A DNA stretch of 64,000 nt. Source: Acinetobacter populi (GTDB taxonomy: Bacteria; Pseudomonadota; Gammaproteobacteria; Pseudomonadales; Moraxellaceae). A model generated the notes under the pieces. That model saw only the letters and a program-made list of their open reading frames with translations. It searched no databases and was not told the DNA's origin. Positions 46,013 to 55,248 of this stretch are shown here, one piece after another (positions within the stretch are counted from its first letter, which is position 1; each line of letters starts with the position of its first letter). The stretch covers positions 186,001 through 250,000 of the forward strand of contig NZ_NEXX01000001.1 in the NCBI RefSeq assembly GCF_002174125.1. Reading direction: 5' to 3'. Made by a program: the position numbers and the translations under genes.

Positions 46013-47044
46013 TTACTTAACTGTTTTGCCAGCTTTGAAATCTGCCAAAATTTTGCTACGTTCAGTAGAGCTTAATGGGATTAAACCAGCTTTTGCCAAT
46101 TTGCTGCTTTTACCAGAAACTTTTTCACTCAGGAAAAACTCTGGGTATTGTTCAAGACCTTTAATCGCTTTTAAATGCTCGCCTTTCACATAGAAGAATA
46201 AAGGACGAGATACAGGATATTTACCACTTAATACTGTTGCTTCAGATGGTGTTACGCCATTCACTGTTGCAACACGTAAACGGTCTTTGTTTTCATCATA
46301 GAAGCTTAAACCAAATACGCCGACTGCACTTGGAGATGTTTTCAAACGTGCCAGTGTTTCGGTATAGTCACCAGAGATTTCAACAACACGACCATCTTTA
46401 CGGAAAGAAGTACATGCTTTCTTACGTGCATCTTCGTCCAGTTTTTTGAAGTAATCGTATGCTTCACAACCAGCATCAACCATTTTTTCTTGGAATACTT
46501 CACGTGTACCGTGGTTAGATGCAGGAATCACCAAAGTAATTGGCTCTTTAGGTAATTTTGGATCAATCTGGTTCCAGTGTGTATATGGGTTAGGAATCAG
46601 TTTACCGTTTGATGGCATTTGTGCAGCCAGTGCAGCAAACACATGGTAAGGTTTTAATGCATATGCAGCTTTATTTGAGTTTGATGCAAAAACGATACCG
46701 TCATAACCAATTTTCACTTCCTGAATTTTAGTTACGCCTGCTTTTTTACAGCTTTCAATTTCGCTTGATTTGATTTTGCGAGAAGCGTTTGCGATATCGA
46801 TGGTGTTATCACCAACACCTTGACAGAATTGACGCAAACCGCCAGATGTGCCGCCTGAACCAACAACCGGAGTTTTAAATTGCGGATAAGTATTACCAAA
46901 CTCTTCTGCAACAATACTTGCAAATGGCAATACAGTAGAAGAACCTGCGATTTGAATTGTGTCGCGCGCAGCATGTGCAGTTGTCAAAGTCGTTGCTGTT
47001 ACAACAGCTAAAGCTAGACCTAATTGACGTTGAGTTAAGCGCAT
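46013..47044 (-). CDS. pstS: Periplasmic phosphate-binding protein PstS
   Basis: 343 residues with a signal peptide (ALAVVTATTLTTAHA, cleavage near residue 25). Phosphate-binding features are IQIAGSSTVLPFASIVAEEF, GSGGTSGGLRQFCQGVGDNT with IDIANASRKIKSSE, and the C-terminal NHGTREVFQEKMVDAG and SAVGVFGLSFYDENKD. Several residues of the phosphate pocket (Ser and Gly of SSTVLPF, Arg of NHGTREV) are in place. It is the first gene of pstSCAB. Its promoter carries a Pho box. Confidence 0.97.
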   Translation of the reverse strand: MRLTQRQLGLALAVVTATTLTTAHAARDTIQIAGSSTVLPFASIVAEEFGNTYPQFKTPVVGSGGTSGGLRQFCQGVGDNTIDIANASRKIKSSEIESCKKAGVTKIQEVKIGYDGIVFASNSNKAAYALKPYHVFAALAAQMPSNGKLIPNPYTHWNQIDPKLPKEPITLVIPASNHGTREVFQEKMVDAGCEAYDYFKKLDEDARKKACTSFRKDGRVVEISGDYTETLARLKTSPSAVGVFGLSFYDENKDRLRVATVNGVTPSEATVLSGKYPVSRPLFFYVKGEHLKAIKGLEQYPEFFLSEKVSGKSSKLAKAGLIPLSSTERSKILADFKAGKTVK

Positions 47045-47361
47045 TCTTATCTCTCTTTTCTAAAAATAGATGATGGTTGAGAAGCTTTTTTAATAATGCT
47101 TCTTGTGTATGCTTATTGTGAAATTTAAATATGACAATTAAGTGACAAAGAGATGACCTTTTTGTGAAAGCCCGGAAATATGAAAATTACTTATTGATAA
47201 AATTAATCTTTACTTATTGTTATATCTTTTATTCTATAACAAATCCTGAAATGTATCAAAACCTTTCCATCACTTTATCATTCACATATTGCCATAGTAA
47301 TAATTCCCTAAATAATTTATGGTTATTACATAAATTAACACTTCCACAAAGAGGATAACGA
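47045..47361. promoter_or_regulatory. Divergent pstS/ppk2 promoter region with a three-half-site Pho box
   Basis: On the minus strand, TTGTCAT (47131-47137), TTGTCAC (47142-47148) and AGGTCAT (47153-47159) recur with an 11-base period, matching the PhoB pattern CTGTCAT at 6, 6 and 5 of 7 positions approximately. The box lies about 87-115 bases upstream of pstS. ppk2 starts at 47362 in the other direction, 203 bases from the box, and an AGAGGA ribosome site precedes it. Beyond these sites nothing is recognised in the 317 bases. Confidence 0.8.
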
Positions 47362-48282
47362 ATGACTAATCATCAGTTAGAACCATTTGAACATGTAAAA
47401 GAACCTGAAGGCGAAAAACTACCAATTTTTGAAAATGCTGTCCTCAATTATACCGGACGGAAACTCTCTGAAGATGGTTCAGCCAATGATTTACCCGAAA
47501 GTTATCCTTATAAAACCCGCATGACCCGCAAAACCTACGAAGCCCAAAAGAAAATATTACAGATTGAACTGTTAAAAGTACAAAGCTGGGTCAAAGACAG
47601 CGGTCAAAAAATTGTTTGCCTGTTTGAAGGCCGTGATGCAGCTGGTAAAGGTGGCGCAATTAAACGCTTTATGGAGCATTTAAATCCTCGTGGTGCACGG
47701 GTTGTCGCACTGGAAAAACCCAGCGAAGCAGAACGAGGTCAATGGTATTTCCAGCGTTATATCAAGGAATTACCAACTGCTGGCGAAATGGTGTTCTTTG
47801 ACCGCTCATGGTATAACCGTGCTGGGGTCGAACGTGTCATGGGATTTTGCCAGCCCCATGAATATTTACAGTTCATGCGTCAGACCCCTGAAGTGGAACG
47901 TATGCTGGTCAACAGCGGTATTCATTTATTTAAATTCTGGTTTTCAGTCAGCCGGGAAGAACAATTGCGTCGTTTTGTCGCACGTCGTGATGATCCATTA
48001 AAGCACTGGAAACTCTCCCCGATTGATGTACAGTCACTGGATCGCTGGGATGATTATACCGAAGCCAAAAATCAGATGTTTTTCCATACCCATACAGGTG
48101 ATGCACCGTGGACCATCATCAAATCCGACGATAAAAAACGTGCCCGTTTAAATTGTATCCGTGCTTTTCTACATCAACTGGATTATCCGGATAAAGATGT
48201 AAAAGCCATCCAAAAAGTCGACCAACTGATCGTTCATGTTCCGAATGCACAAATGAAAGGCAATATGGAAACCAACGACTAA
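47362..48282 (+). CDS. ppk2: Polyphosphate kinase 2
   Basis: 306 residues, class I PPK2. The family transfers phosphate between polyphosphate and nucleotides, usually in the nucleotide-forming direction. Walker A is FEGRDAAGKGGAIKRF near residues 89-104; the lid and Walker B are RGQWYFQRYIKELPTAGEMV and FFDRSWYNRAGVERVMGF. The C-terminus has HWKLSPIDVQSLDRWDDYTE and PWTIIKSDDKKRARLNCIR. Divergent orientation from pstS across a Pho box implies co-control by phosphate starvation. A terminator follows. Confidence 0.95.
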   Translation: MTNHQLEPFEHVKEPEGEKLPIFENAVLNYTGRKLSEDGSANDLPESYPYKTRMTRKTYEAQKKILQIELLKVQSWVKDSGQKIVCLFEGRDAAGKGGAIKRFMEHLNPRGARVVALEKPSEAERGQWYFQRYIKELPTAGEMVFFDRSWYNRAGVERVMGFCQPHEYLQFMRQTPEVERMLVNSGIHLFKFWFSVSREEQLRRFVARRDDPLKHWKLSPIDVQSLDRWDDYTEAKNQMFFHTHTGDAPWTIIKSDDKKRARLNCIRAFLHQLDYPDKDVKAIQKVDQLIVHVPNAQMKGNMETND

Positions 48283-48308
48283 GTTCTTTTTTCAATTTTT
48301 TATTTAAT

Positions 48309-48343
48309 TACTCGCCAAGCTGACTCATAATACTTGGCGAGTA
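48309..48343 (+). terminator. Terminator after ppk2
   Basis: A perfect 11-bp stem (TACTCGCCAAG / CTTGGCGAGTA) with a 13-base loop and seven T. rlmH begins 18 bases later, so a separate rlmH promoter may lie in or before this hairpin. Confidence 0.93.
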
Positions 48344-48361
48344 TTTTTTTATCAAAAGTTT

Positions 48362-48841
48362 ATGAAAATTCGGATATTAACCATCGGTCAGAAAATGCCT
48401 GCTTGGGTTTTACAGGGCTTTGAAGATTATTTCAAACGCATCCAACCTTTTGTCACCACACAACTGGTCGAATTACCCATGGCAAAACGAGGCAAGAATG
48501 ACTCCCCTGCCGATATTTTAAAATATTGCCAAATTGAAGGTGAGAGTATTTTAAGCAATATCAAATCGAATGAGCTATTGATTGCACTAGAAGTAGGTGG
48601 CAGAGAATTAAGTACCGAAAAACTTGCTGATACCATGCAGGACTGGATGTTACAAGGACAAGATGTGGTACTGGCGATTGGCGGTCCGGATGGCTTATCT
48701 GACGATGTCCGTAAAGCCGCAGCATGGCACTGGTCTTTGTCCAAACTCACATTACCACACCCCATGGTACGCATTATACTGATTGAGCAGCTCTATCGTG
48801 CCATGAGCATTAATCATCACCATCCGTATCATCGAGCATAA
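48362..48841 (+). CDS. rlmH: 23S rRNA (pseudouridine1915-N3)-methyltransferase
   Basis: 159 residues, a SPOUT-fold methyltransferase with the C-terminal trefoil knot. The N-terminus MKIRILTIGQKMPAWVLQGF, the GGPDGLSDDVRKAAAWHWSL segment and the end SKLTLPHPMVRIILIEQLYR followed by AMSINHHHPYH are diagnostic. It methylates helix 69 of 23S rRNA using SAM on the 70S ribosome. The next gene begins 91 bases later in the same direction. Confidence 0.97.
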   Translation: MKIRILTIGQKMPAWVLQGFEDYFKRIQPFVTTQLVELPMAKRGKNDSPADILKYCQIEGESILSNIKSNELLIALEVGGRELSTEKLADTMQDWMLQGQDVVLAIGGPDGLSDDVRKAAAWHWSLSKLTLPHPMVRIILIEQLYRAMSINHHHPYHRA

Positions 48842-48932
48842 AATCGATACATTTATTAAATGACAATCAATGCTAAAATTACTTATCGTGCTAATTAATT
48901 CAAAATATTGCCTTTATTGACCGGAGTATGTT

Positions 48933-49520
48933 GTGACAGATAAACCACAGCCACAAATGATGGAAAAATTTGCACAGGAATATGTGACTGCAAATTATCG
49001 TTATATTTCTGCATATAACGAACTCAATGCCAGAACCTCACAACGTCAACAAGCATTGACTATTTTTATCACGTTTTTTATTGGTTTGCTGGCTGCACTG
49101 ATTGCAGCACACAATGTCACCACCAACTTGAATTCGCATATTGAATGGATCATGTTTGGCTTTCCTGTCGCATCTGCAACTTTTGCTTTTTTGAATTATA
49201 AGTACGAACGTATCATCACCAATTTACGCAGTTTCCTGTCCTCTTTAGAACGCTATCACGATGCACATCTGGCGATCCCCAGCTATAATACCAATCAACA
49301 ATGGGTCAATGATTCCAATCATGCCCGACGTTTTCATGATTATGCCTGTGCCATTCTGATTCTGGCCTGTAATAGCATTGGAATCAGTGCATTCTATGTA
49401 TTATTTCCCGAACATGTTGCACAGTCCTATTTTGTCATTTTCTTTGTGGTATTGATTGCAGTTTTAACCGCAATTCTGCACTGGTTTTTACCGAAATTCG
49501 GTTACCAACCTCCTGCCTAA
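48933..49520 (+). CDS. Predicted four-helix membrane protein
   Basis: 195 residues with a GTG start at 48933, supported by GGAG six bases upstream. Four membrane segments: about 43-62 (ALTIFITFFIGLLAALIAAH), 71-88 (EWIMFGFPVASATFAFLN), 136-158 (YACAILILACNSIGISAFYV) and 164-186 (YFVIFFVVLIAVLTAILHWF). A soluble segment of about 45 residues (ERIITNLRSFLSSLERYHDA) lies between helices 2 and 3. The architecture of paired helices with a helical cytoplasmic part is reminiscent of SLATT-type effectors, but this is only a topology resemblance. Function is unknown. Confidence 0.7.
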   Translation: MTDKPQPQMMEKFAQEYVTANYRYISAYNELNARTSQRQQALTIFITFFIGLLAALIAAHNVTTNLNSHIEWIMFGFPVASATFAFLNYKYERIITNLRSFLSSLERYHDAHLAIPSYNTNQQWVNDSNHARRFHDYACAILILACNSIGISAFYVLFPEHVAQSYFVIFFVVLIAVLTAILHWFLPKFGYQPPA

Positions 49521-49702
49521 AAGAAAGCACAATAGATGATAAATCCTTCTATTCGATGTAGATAAAATAAATTGTTCAACGTTGATCGGCATAAGATGAT
49601 TTTTATGCCTTATTACTTACATCGTCATTACAGATGACACTTGGTTTCTTATCACAATTAGCGCACAATATCGTCCTTTGATTTACAAAGGTGCAAAAAA
49701 AC

Positions 49703-50668
49703 ATGTCTGATGCCTTGGTTTTAAAAAATCTTTGCAAAACCTACAAAAATGGTTTTCAAGCCTTAAAAGGCATCAACCTGACTGTACCAGAAGGTGAGTT
49801 TTATGCACTACTCGGACCCAATGGTGCGGGAAAATCCACCACTATTAGTATTATCAGCTCCCTTACTAAAAAAACATCGGGTTCGGTTGAAATTTTTGGT
49901 CATGATCTGGATACGCAATCTTCACTTGCCAAGCAATATCTAGGTGTTGTACCGCAGGAATTCAACTTTGGACAATTTGAAAAGACCTTTGATATTTTAG
50001 TCACACAAGCAGGTTATTACGGCATCGCCAAGAAAATTGCCGAACAACGTGCTGAGCATTATCTGGAAAAGCTGGGACTTTGGGAAAAACGCAATAATCA
50101 GGCACGTTTGCTCTCAGGTGGAATGAAACGTCGTCTGATGATTGCCCGTGCCATGATGCATGAACCCAAACTCATGATTCTGGATGAACCAACTGCCGGT
50201 GTCGATATTGAGCTACGTCGCTCAATGTGGGATTTTCTCAGTGAACTCAATAAAAATGGTACGTCTATTATTCTGACCACCCATTATCTTGAAGAAGCAG
50301 AAATGTTGTGTCGCCGCATTGCCATCATTGATCGAGGCGAAATCAGGGAAGATAACAGCATGAAGGCTTTTCTCAATCAATTATCGGTAGAATCATTTAT
50401 TTTTGATCTGGAACAACCACTTGATCAAATTGATATAAATATTATCGGCTTTAACTTTAGCCTGTTGGATGCCATGACCTTACAAGTTACTATGGACAAA
50501 TCACACAGTCTAAATGACTTATTTGCCATCTTTGAAGCCAGTGGCATTCGTATCAAGAGTATGAGAAATAAATCCAATCGTCTGGAAGAGTTATTTGTGA
50601 ATCTGGTGGAGAAAAATCTGACCGAAACAAATGTCGTTGAGAATAATGGGCAAGGAGAAACGTCATGA
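49703..50668 (+). CDS. ABC transporter ATP-binding protein (YadG-like)
   Basis: 321 residues. Walker A is GPNGAGKSTTISIISSLTKK, the signature is LLSGGMKRRLMIARAMMHEP and Walker B is LMILDEPTAGVDIELRRSMW, with a switch histidine in TTHYLEEAEMLC. The C-terminal 90 residues are a regulatory extension. The start at 49703 is favoured over a GTG at 49691; both share a ribosome site. It overlaps the permease start by 4 bases. The pair resembles E. coli YadG/YadH, an ABC-2-type exporter of unestablished substrate. Confidence 0.92.
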   Translation: MSDALVLKNLCKTYKNGFQALKGINLTVPEGEFYALLGPNGAGKSTTISIISSLTKKTSGSVEIFGHDLDTQSSLAKQYLGVVPQEFNFGQFEKTFDILVTQAGYYGIAKKIAEQRAEHYLEKLGLWEKRNNQARLLSGGMKRRLMIARAMMHEPKLMILDEPTAGVDIELRRSMWDFLSELNKNGTSIILTTHYLEEAEMLCRRIAIIDRGEIREDNSMKAFLNQLSVESFIFDLEQPLDQIDINIIGFNFSLLDAMTLQVTMDKSHSLNDLFAIFEASGIRIKSMRNKSNRLEELFVNLVEKNLTETNVVENNGQGETS

Positions 50669-51438
50669 ATGCTGAACAACTTCGTATTGCATTTATGACC
50701 TTGTTACGCAAGGAAATTCGCCGTTTTCTACGCATCTGGCCACAAACCTTGTTACCACCTGCGATCACCATGAGTCTGTATTTTGTGATTTTTGGCAATC
50801 TGGTCGGTTCGCGGATCGGAGAAATGGGTGGCTATAGCTATATGCAATTTATTGTGCCAGGTCTGATTATGATGGCAGTCATTACCAATAGTTATAATAA
50901 TGTCTGCTCCAGTTTTTTTAGTGCAAAATTTCAGCGCAGTATTGAAGAACTGATCACCAGTCCAGTCCCAAATCACATCATTTTGCTGGGCTATGTCCTC
51001 GGTGGTGTGGCACGTGGTTTATGTGTGGGATTAATCGTGACCATCATGAGTCTGTTTTTTACTCAGCTCGAACTGCACAATATTTTCGTGACGATTTATA
51101 CGGTACTGATCACCTCGATGCTATTTTCAATCGGTGGTTTTATCAATGCAGTCTATGCCAAATCCTTTGATGATATTTCGATTATTCCGACGTTTGTATT
51201 GACACCGCTTACCTATCTTGGTGGTGTATTCTATGCCATTAGCAGTTTGACGCCGTTCTGGCAAACGTTATCGCTGATTAATCCTATTGTGTATATGGTC
51301 AATGCTTTTCGTTATGGCATTCTCGGGCATAGTGACGTGAATGTCTGGCTTTCACTCGGGGTCATCAGTGCAGGCTGTTTTTTAATGTATGCTATCGCTT
51401 ATCAACTATTAATTCGTGGTACAGGAATGCGTGAATAA
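50665..51438 (+). CDS. ABC-2 type transporter permease (YadH-like)
   Basis: 257 residues with six membrane segments. The ABC-2 motif is seen in RRFLRIWPQTLLPPAITMSL, FEELITSPVPN-like ELITSPVPNHIILLGYVLGG, and PLTYLGGVFYAISSLTPFWQ with NPIVYMVNAFRYGILG. It forms an exporter with the preceding ATPase (4-base overlap) and its stop shares one base with the queF start (TAATG). The size agrees with YadH (about 256 residues). Confidence 0.92.
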   Translation: MNAEQLRIAFMTLLRKEIRRFLRIWPQTLLPPAITMSLYFVIFGNLVGSRIGEMGGYSYMQFIVPGLIMMAVITNSYNNVCSSFFSAKFQRSIEELITSPVPNHIILLGYVLGGVARGLCVGLIVTIMSLFFTQLELHNIFVTIYTVLITSMLFSIGGFINAVYAKSFDDISIIPTFVLTPLTYLGGVFYAISSLTPFWQTLSLINPIVYMVNAFRYGILGHSDVNVWLSLGVISAGCFLMYAIAYQLLIRGTGMRE

Positions 51439-52250
51439 TGAGTGTAGAAACATCACAACTGGGTAAAGAAACTGAATATCCCACACAATATGCACCGGAG
51501 GTGTTATTTCCGATTGCGCGTCAGCAGGCAAGACAGGCCTATGCCGCTATCGCAGGCATACAGCAAGGGACAGACTGGTGGCATGTCTTTGAAATCTCTT
51601 GGTTGGATTTACAGGGCAAACCTCAGGTTGCCATCGGACGTCTACACATTCCTGCCAGTTCACCCAATTTAATCGAATCAAAATCGTTAAAATTATATTT
51701 TAATAGTTTTAATTTTGAAAAACTAAGTCGCCAGCAGTTTATTGAAACGGTTGAACGCGATCTGACGCAGGCAGCCGGTGCATCGGTTCAACTTGAATTA
51801 CGTTCAGTGGATGATCTGGCCATCACCGTACCAGAGGGGATTTGTCTGGATGAGTTTGAACCCAGTACAATTGAATATCATCCCAATGCGCAACTGCTCA
51901 AGTATGATTCAGGTCATGATGATGTCATAGAGCAAAGCTATTATTCACATTTATTAAGAAGTAACTGTCCAGTCACCAATCAACCCGATTGGGGCACAGT
52001 TTTTATCCGTTATCGTGGTAAAAAACCTTGTGAAAAGGCCTTGTTAGCCTATATTATCTCTTACCGTCAGCATAATGGTTTTCACGAACAATGTGTCGAA
52101 CATATTTTTGCTGATATATGGACCCTGCTTAAGCCACAACAACTTATGGTTTATGCAGCTTACACTCGTCGAGGTGGACTGGACATTAATCCCTGCCGAG
52201 TGTCTGATCTATCCTGGATGCCAACGCCTATACGTTTGGCGCGACAATAG
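51438..52250 (+). CDS. queF: 7-cyano-7-deazaguanine reductase QueF
   Basis: 270 residues, the long two-subdomain form. QueF reduces preQ0 to preQ1 with NADPH in queuosine synthesis. The substrate-binding motif LIESKSLKLYFNSFNFEKLS and the catalytic cysteine in LLRSNCPVTNQPDWGTVFIR (near residue 176) are present. The C-terminus has HEQCVEHIFADIWTLLKPQQ and VYAAYTRRGGLDINPCR, as expected. Its one-base overlap with the permease indicates a shared transcript. Confidence 0.97.
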   Translation: MSVETSQLGKETEYPTQYAPEVLFPIARQQARQAYAAIAGIQQGTDWWHVFEISWLDLQGKPQVAIGRLHIPASSPNLIESKSLKLYFNSFNFEKLSRQQFIETVERDLTQAAGASVQLELRSVDDLAITVPEGICLDEFEPSTIEYHPNAQLLKYDSGHDDVIEQSYYSHLLRSNCPVTNQPDWGTVFIRYRGKKPCEKALLAYIISYRQHNGFHEQCVEHIFADIWTLLKPQQLMVYAAYTRRGGLDINPCRVSDLSWMPTPIRLARQ

Positions 52251-52298
52251 AGCGTGGAATACGCTTTCACAAAAAATACAAGTTTATCGAGGTTAGTT

Positions 52299-52964
52299 AT
52301 GCCAAGCTTCTTTGGATTTATCCCATCAGAAACATTATTAAAAGATATTAAGGAAGCGCAAGCGAGTCGCAATAGTAGCGAGCCGATGTATCCGCTTCGT
52401 GATAAAATTGCCATGCAATTGAATGACGAAATTCTTGATAATGTCTTGACCAACATGATTCATCATTTTCCACCTAGCGAAAAAAGAGATACCGCCGAAA
52501 AACTGGTGGGTTATGTCAAATCAACTGTGCATGTATTGCTAAAACAGTTATTGAGCAAAACGCCAAATGAACAGGTGCTACAATCGCTAGCTTTCATCGA
52601 ACGCAGCCTGTTTACGGATGAACAAGGCCAATTGCGTGTTGGCGCACCGTTGGATGCAACCGTTGCTGCTCAGCTTAAAAGTAGCTTTGCCGCAATCTTA
52701 GATGGTGGCAATCCCAAAGAATTGCGTCCGGTATTGGTTGAACAATATAAAAAGTTTGCCGATCAACTGGTACATCATTTTATGGTGGATTTCAATAAAA
52801 CACTGGATCTCGGTATAATCAAACGCAAAGCCGCCGATATTGGTGCCAGCGCAGTGACCAAAGCGATTCATATTGGTATCGACAAACTGATTCCTAGTCT
52901 CAACAGTCAAGAATTAAAAGTACTTGCCCGTGAACATGATGCGTTAATTCATCAAACCAATTAA
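52299..52964 (+). CDS. Conserved hypothetical protein
   Basis: 221 residues from the ATG at 52299, with GAGG 9 bases upstream; an in-frame start at 52254 adds residues overlapping the upstream stop region and lacks a ribosome site. The protein is mostly helical with no signal or membrane segment. Segments are FFGFIPSETLLKDIKEAQAS, VKSTVHVLLKQLLSKTPNEQ and VLVEQYKKFADQLVHHFMVD. No family or motif is recognised. It lies 48 bases after queF and is followed by a terminator, so it probably ends the transporter-queF unit. Confidence 0.7.
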   Translation: MPSFFGFIPSETLLKDIKEAQASRNSSEPMYPLRDKIAMQLNDEILDNVLTNMIHHFPPSEKRDTAEKLVGYVKSTVHVLLKQLLSKTPNEQVLQSLAFIERSLFTDEQGQLRVGAPLDATVAAQLKSSFAAILDGGNPKELRPVLVEQYKKFADQLVHHFMVDFNKTLDLGIIKRKAADIGASAVTKAIHIGIDKLIPSLNSQELKVLAREHDALIHQTN

Positions 52965-52982
52965 GTACGGTTAATTTCGTTT

Positions 52983-53008
52983 AAAAACCTGGCAAATGTC
53001 AGGTTTTT
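52983..53008 (+). terminator. Terminator before rodA
   Basis: AAAAACCTG / CAGGTTTTT forms a 9-bp stem with an 8-base loop, followed by further T bases to 53010. Confidence 0.85.
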
Positions 53009-53093
53009 TTGTTTCAGCACATTTTCTTGCGCTTAATCAGAAGTTGTGACTGTGTTAGCATAAGTCGGCTTTTTTTACTTCTATAAAGTACTT

Positions 53094-54239
53094 ATGTCTC
53101 AGCTTACGCCCCCGAATAGATTTCTTCGTTATGCGCCACGTGATGGTTCGCAAGTTCGCTATCCTTTATCTATGTGGGAACGTATTCATTTAGATCCATG
53201 GTTGCTTAGTTTTTTATTATTAAATGCCTTATTAGGTCTTACAGTACTCTATAGCGCATCTGCCCAAGATACGGGCATGGTATTAAAACAAACCATGAGC
53301 TTTGGGATTGGCTTTATTGTCATGTTTATCATGGCACAAATTCCACCCAAAATTTATCAGGGTTTTTCACCGTATTTTTATGGTATCGGGGTGATCTCAC
53401 TGATTGCTGTAATGGTATTTGGTGAAGTGCGTATGGGTGCGCAGCGCTGGATTGATATTCCAGGATTCGGTAGTGTGCAACCCAGTGAATTTCTCAAAAT
53501 CGGTATGCCGATGATGGTGGCCTGGTATCTGTCACGCTATCCCCTTCCGCCACGCTTTAAGCAAGTCTTTATCAGTCTGATTATTATTGGTGTTCCTTTT
53601 TTACTGATTGCAGAACAACCCGATCTGGGCACATCATTGCTGGTTCTGGCAAGCGGCATATTTGTTTTGTTTTTAAGTGGCTTGTCCTGGCGTCTGATTT
53701 TGGCAGCGTTGGGTGCTGTAGCAGTCATTATTCCGATTGCATGGGAATTTTTATTGCATGATTATCAAAAACGTCGTGTATTAACCCTCTTTAATCCTGA
53801 AGCTGATGCACTGGGTTCCGGATGGAATATTATCCAGTCCAAAACAGCGATTGGTTCAGGTGGATTCTCTGGCAAAGGTTTTCTGGAAGGGACACAATCA
53901 CATCTACATTTTTTACCCGAAGGTCATACCGATTTCATTATTGCCGCTTATTCTGAAGAATTCGGTTTGATCGGTATCGCGGTGCTGATGTTGATCTATT
54001 TTGCCATCATCATTCGTATTTTTCAGATTAGCCTATATAGCTTTCACAATTATGGTCGTCTGGTTTCGGGTGCATTAGGCTTGTCTTTCTTTGTTTATGT
54101 ATTTGTCAATGCAGGCATGGTCAGTGGTATTTTGCCTGTGGTAGGGGTTCCACTACCCTTTATGAGTTATGGCGGTACAGCGATTATTACACTTATGGCG
54201 ACCTTTGGACTCATCATGTCCATACATACGCATCGTTAA
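53094..54239 (+). CDS. rodA: Peptidoglycan glycosyltransferase RodA
   Basis: 381 residues, a SEDS-family polymerase with ten predicted membrane segments. Family motifs are VLYSASAQDTGMVLKQTMSF at the first helices, GAQRWIDIPGFGSVQPSEFL, the catalytic-loop segment with AEQPDLGTSLLVLASGIF and the large periplasmic-loop and C-terminal motifs GSGGFSGKGFLEGTQSHLHF, EGHTDFIIAAYSEEFGLIG and LPVVGVPLPFMSYGGTAIIT. It elongates glycan strands with a class B penicillin-binding protein in the cell-elongation complex. It is followed by mltB after 25 bases. Confidence 0.96.
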   Translation: MSQLTPPNRFLRYAPRDGSQVRYPLSMWERIHLDPWLLSFLLLNALLGLTVLYSASAQDTGMVLKQTMSFGIGFIVMFIMAQIPPKIYQGFSPYFYGIGVISLIAVMVFGEVRMGAQRWIDIPGFGSVQPSEFLKIGMPMMVAWYLSRYPLPPRFKQVFISLIIIGVPFLLIAEQPDLGTSLLVLASGIFVLFLSGLSWRLILAALGAVAVIIPIAWEFLLHDYQKRRVLTLFNPEADALGSGWNIIQSKTAIGSGGFSGKGFLEGTQSHLHFLPEGHTDFIIAAYSEEFGLIGIAVLMLIYFAIIIRIFQISLYSFHNYGRLVSGALGLSFFVYVFVNAGMVSGILPVVGVPLPFMSYGGTAIITLMATFGLIMSIHTHR

Positions 54240-54264
54240 TATTTAAAATTAAGGAGTTACTATT

Positions 54265-55248
54265 TTGCTTAAACAATTAACCCTCACAACAATACTTACT
54301 GCCTTTATACACACTGCGTTTGCAAATGACTTTGCTACCCACCCAAACTATTTTGCATTCAAACAAAAAACCATGCAGAACTATGGTTTGTCATCAGAAC
54401 AGATTGATAATGCCATGTCTGGTGCCAAACAAATTGACCGGATCCTAAGCCTCATGAGTAGCCCCGGAGAAAGTAAACCGTGGTACGAGTATAAAAAGAA
54501 CTTTCTGGTTGAAGGCACTATTCAACGCGGTGTACGTTTTAAAAATCAATATGCAGATACCTTACGACGTGCAGAACAAGTCTATGGTGTACCACAATCA
54601 GTCATTCTGGGTATTTTAGGTGTAGAAACTGGTTATGGCGCAAATAAAGGCTCGTTTGTAACCCGTGATGCGCTGGCAACGCTAGCTTTTGGTTATCCTC
54701 GCCGTGCCGAATACTTTGGTGACGAATTGGCTGCGCTCATCGCGTGGAGTTATCAGGATGGACGCCCAACCTCCAGCGTCGTCGGTTCTTATGCTGGTGC
54801 TATTGGCTATCCACAATTCATGCCAAGTAATATCAATAAGTTTGGTGTAGATTTTGACGGGAATGGCCATATCGATTTGATGAATTCACCAGTCGATGCC
54901 ATTGGTTCAATTGCAAATTACCTCGCCAAAAATGGCTGGCAAAAAAATCAGCCGATTGGCTTTGCGGCATACTACTCTGGTAATAATCCAGCCGACATCA
55001 TTGCCAAGCCCTTTGAATTGGGAAATACCAAACCTTATGGACAAATGAAACAGTTGGGTTTACAACCACTTAATCCAATTGTCAAAATTGATCCGCTAGA
55101 TATGGTCAATGGTATTCAGCTCGAAGATGTACAAGGCATGATTTACTATATTATTTACCCGAACTTCAATGTCATTACCACGTATAATAACAGTCGCATG
55201 TATGCAGCTGCGGTATGGTTATTAGGCGAGGAAGTCAATAGTCGCTAG
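54265..55248 (+). CDS. mltB: Lytic murein transglycosylase B
   Basis: 327 residues with a TTG start, chosen because AAGGAG lies 8 bases upstream and the signal peptide LTLTTILTAFIHTAFA follows at once. The catalytic glutamate is in ILGILGVETGYGANKGSFVT (about residue 122). Other family motifs are SYAGAIGYPQFMPSNINKFG and FDGNGHIDLMNSPVDAIGSI. It cleaves the glycan backbone of peptidoglycan. Unlike E. coli MltB it shows no lipobox, so it is probably soluble in the periplasm. It is probably co-transcribed with rodA. Confidence 0.94.
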   Translation: MLKQLTLTTILTAFIHTAFANDFATHPNYFAFKQKTMQNYGLSSEQIDNAMSGAKQIDRILSLMSSPGESKPWYEYKKNFLVEGTIQRGVRFKNQYADTLRRAEQVYGVPQSVILGILGVETGYGANKGSFVTRDALATLAFGYPRRAEYFGDELAALIAWSYQDGRPTSSVVGSYAGAIGYPQFMPSNINKFGVDFDGNGHIDLMNSPVDAIGSIANYLAKNGWQKNQPIGFAAYYSGNNPADIIAKPFELGNTKPYGQMKQLGLQPLNPIVKIDPLDMVNGIQLEDVQGMIYYIIYPNFNVITTYNNSRMYAAAVWLLGEEVNSR

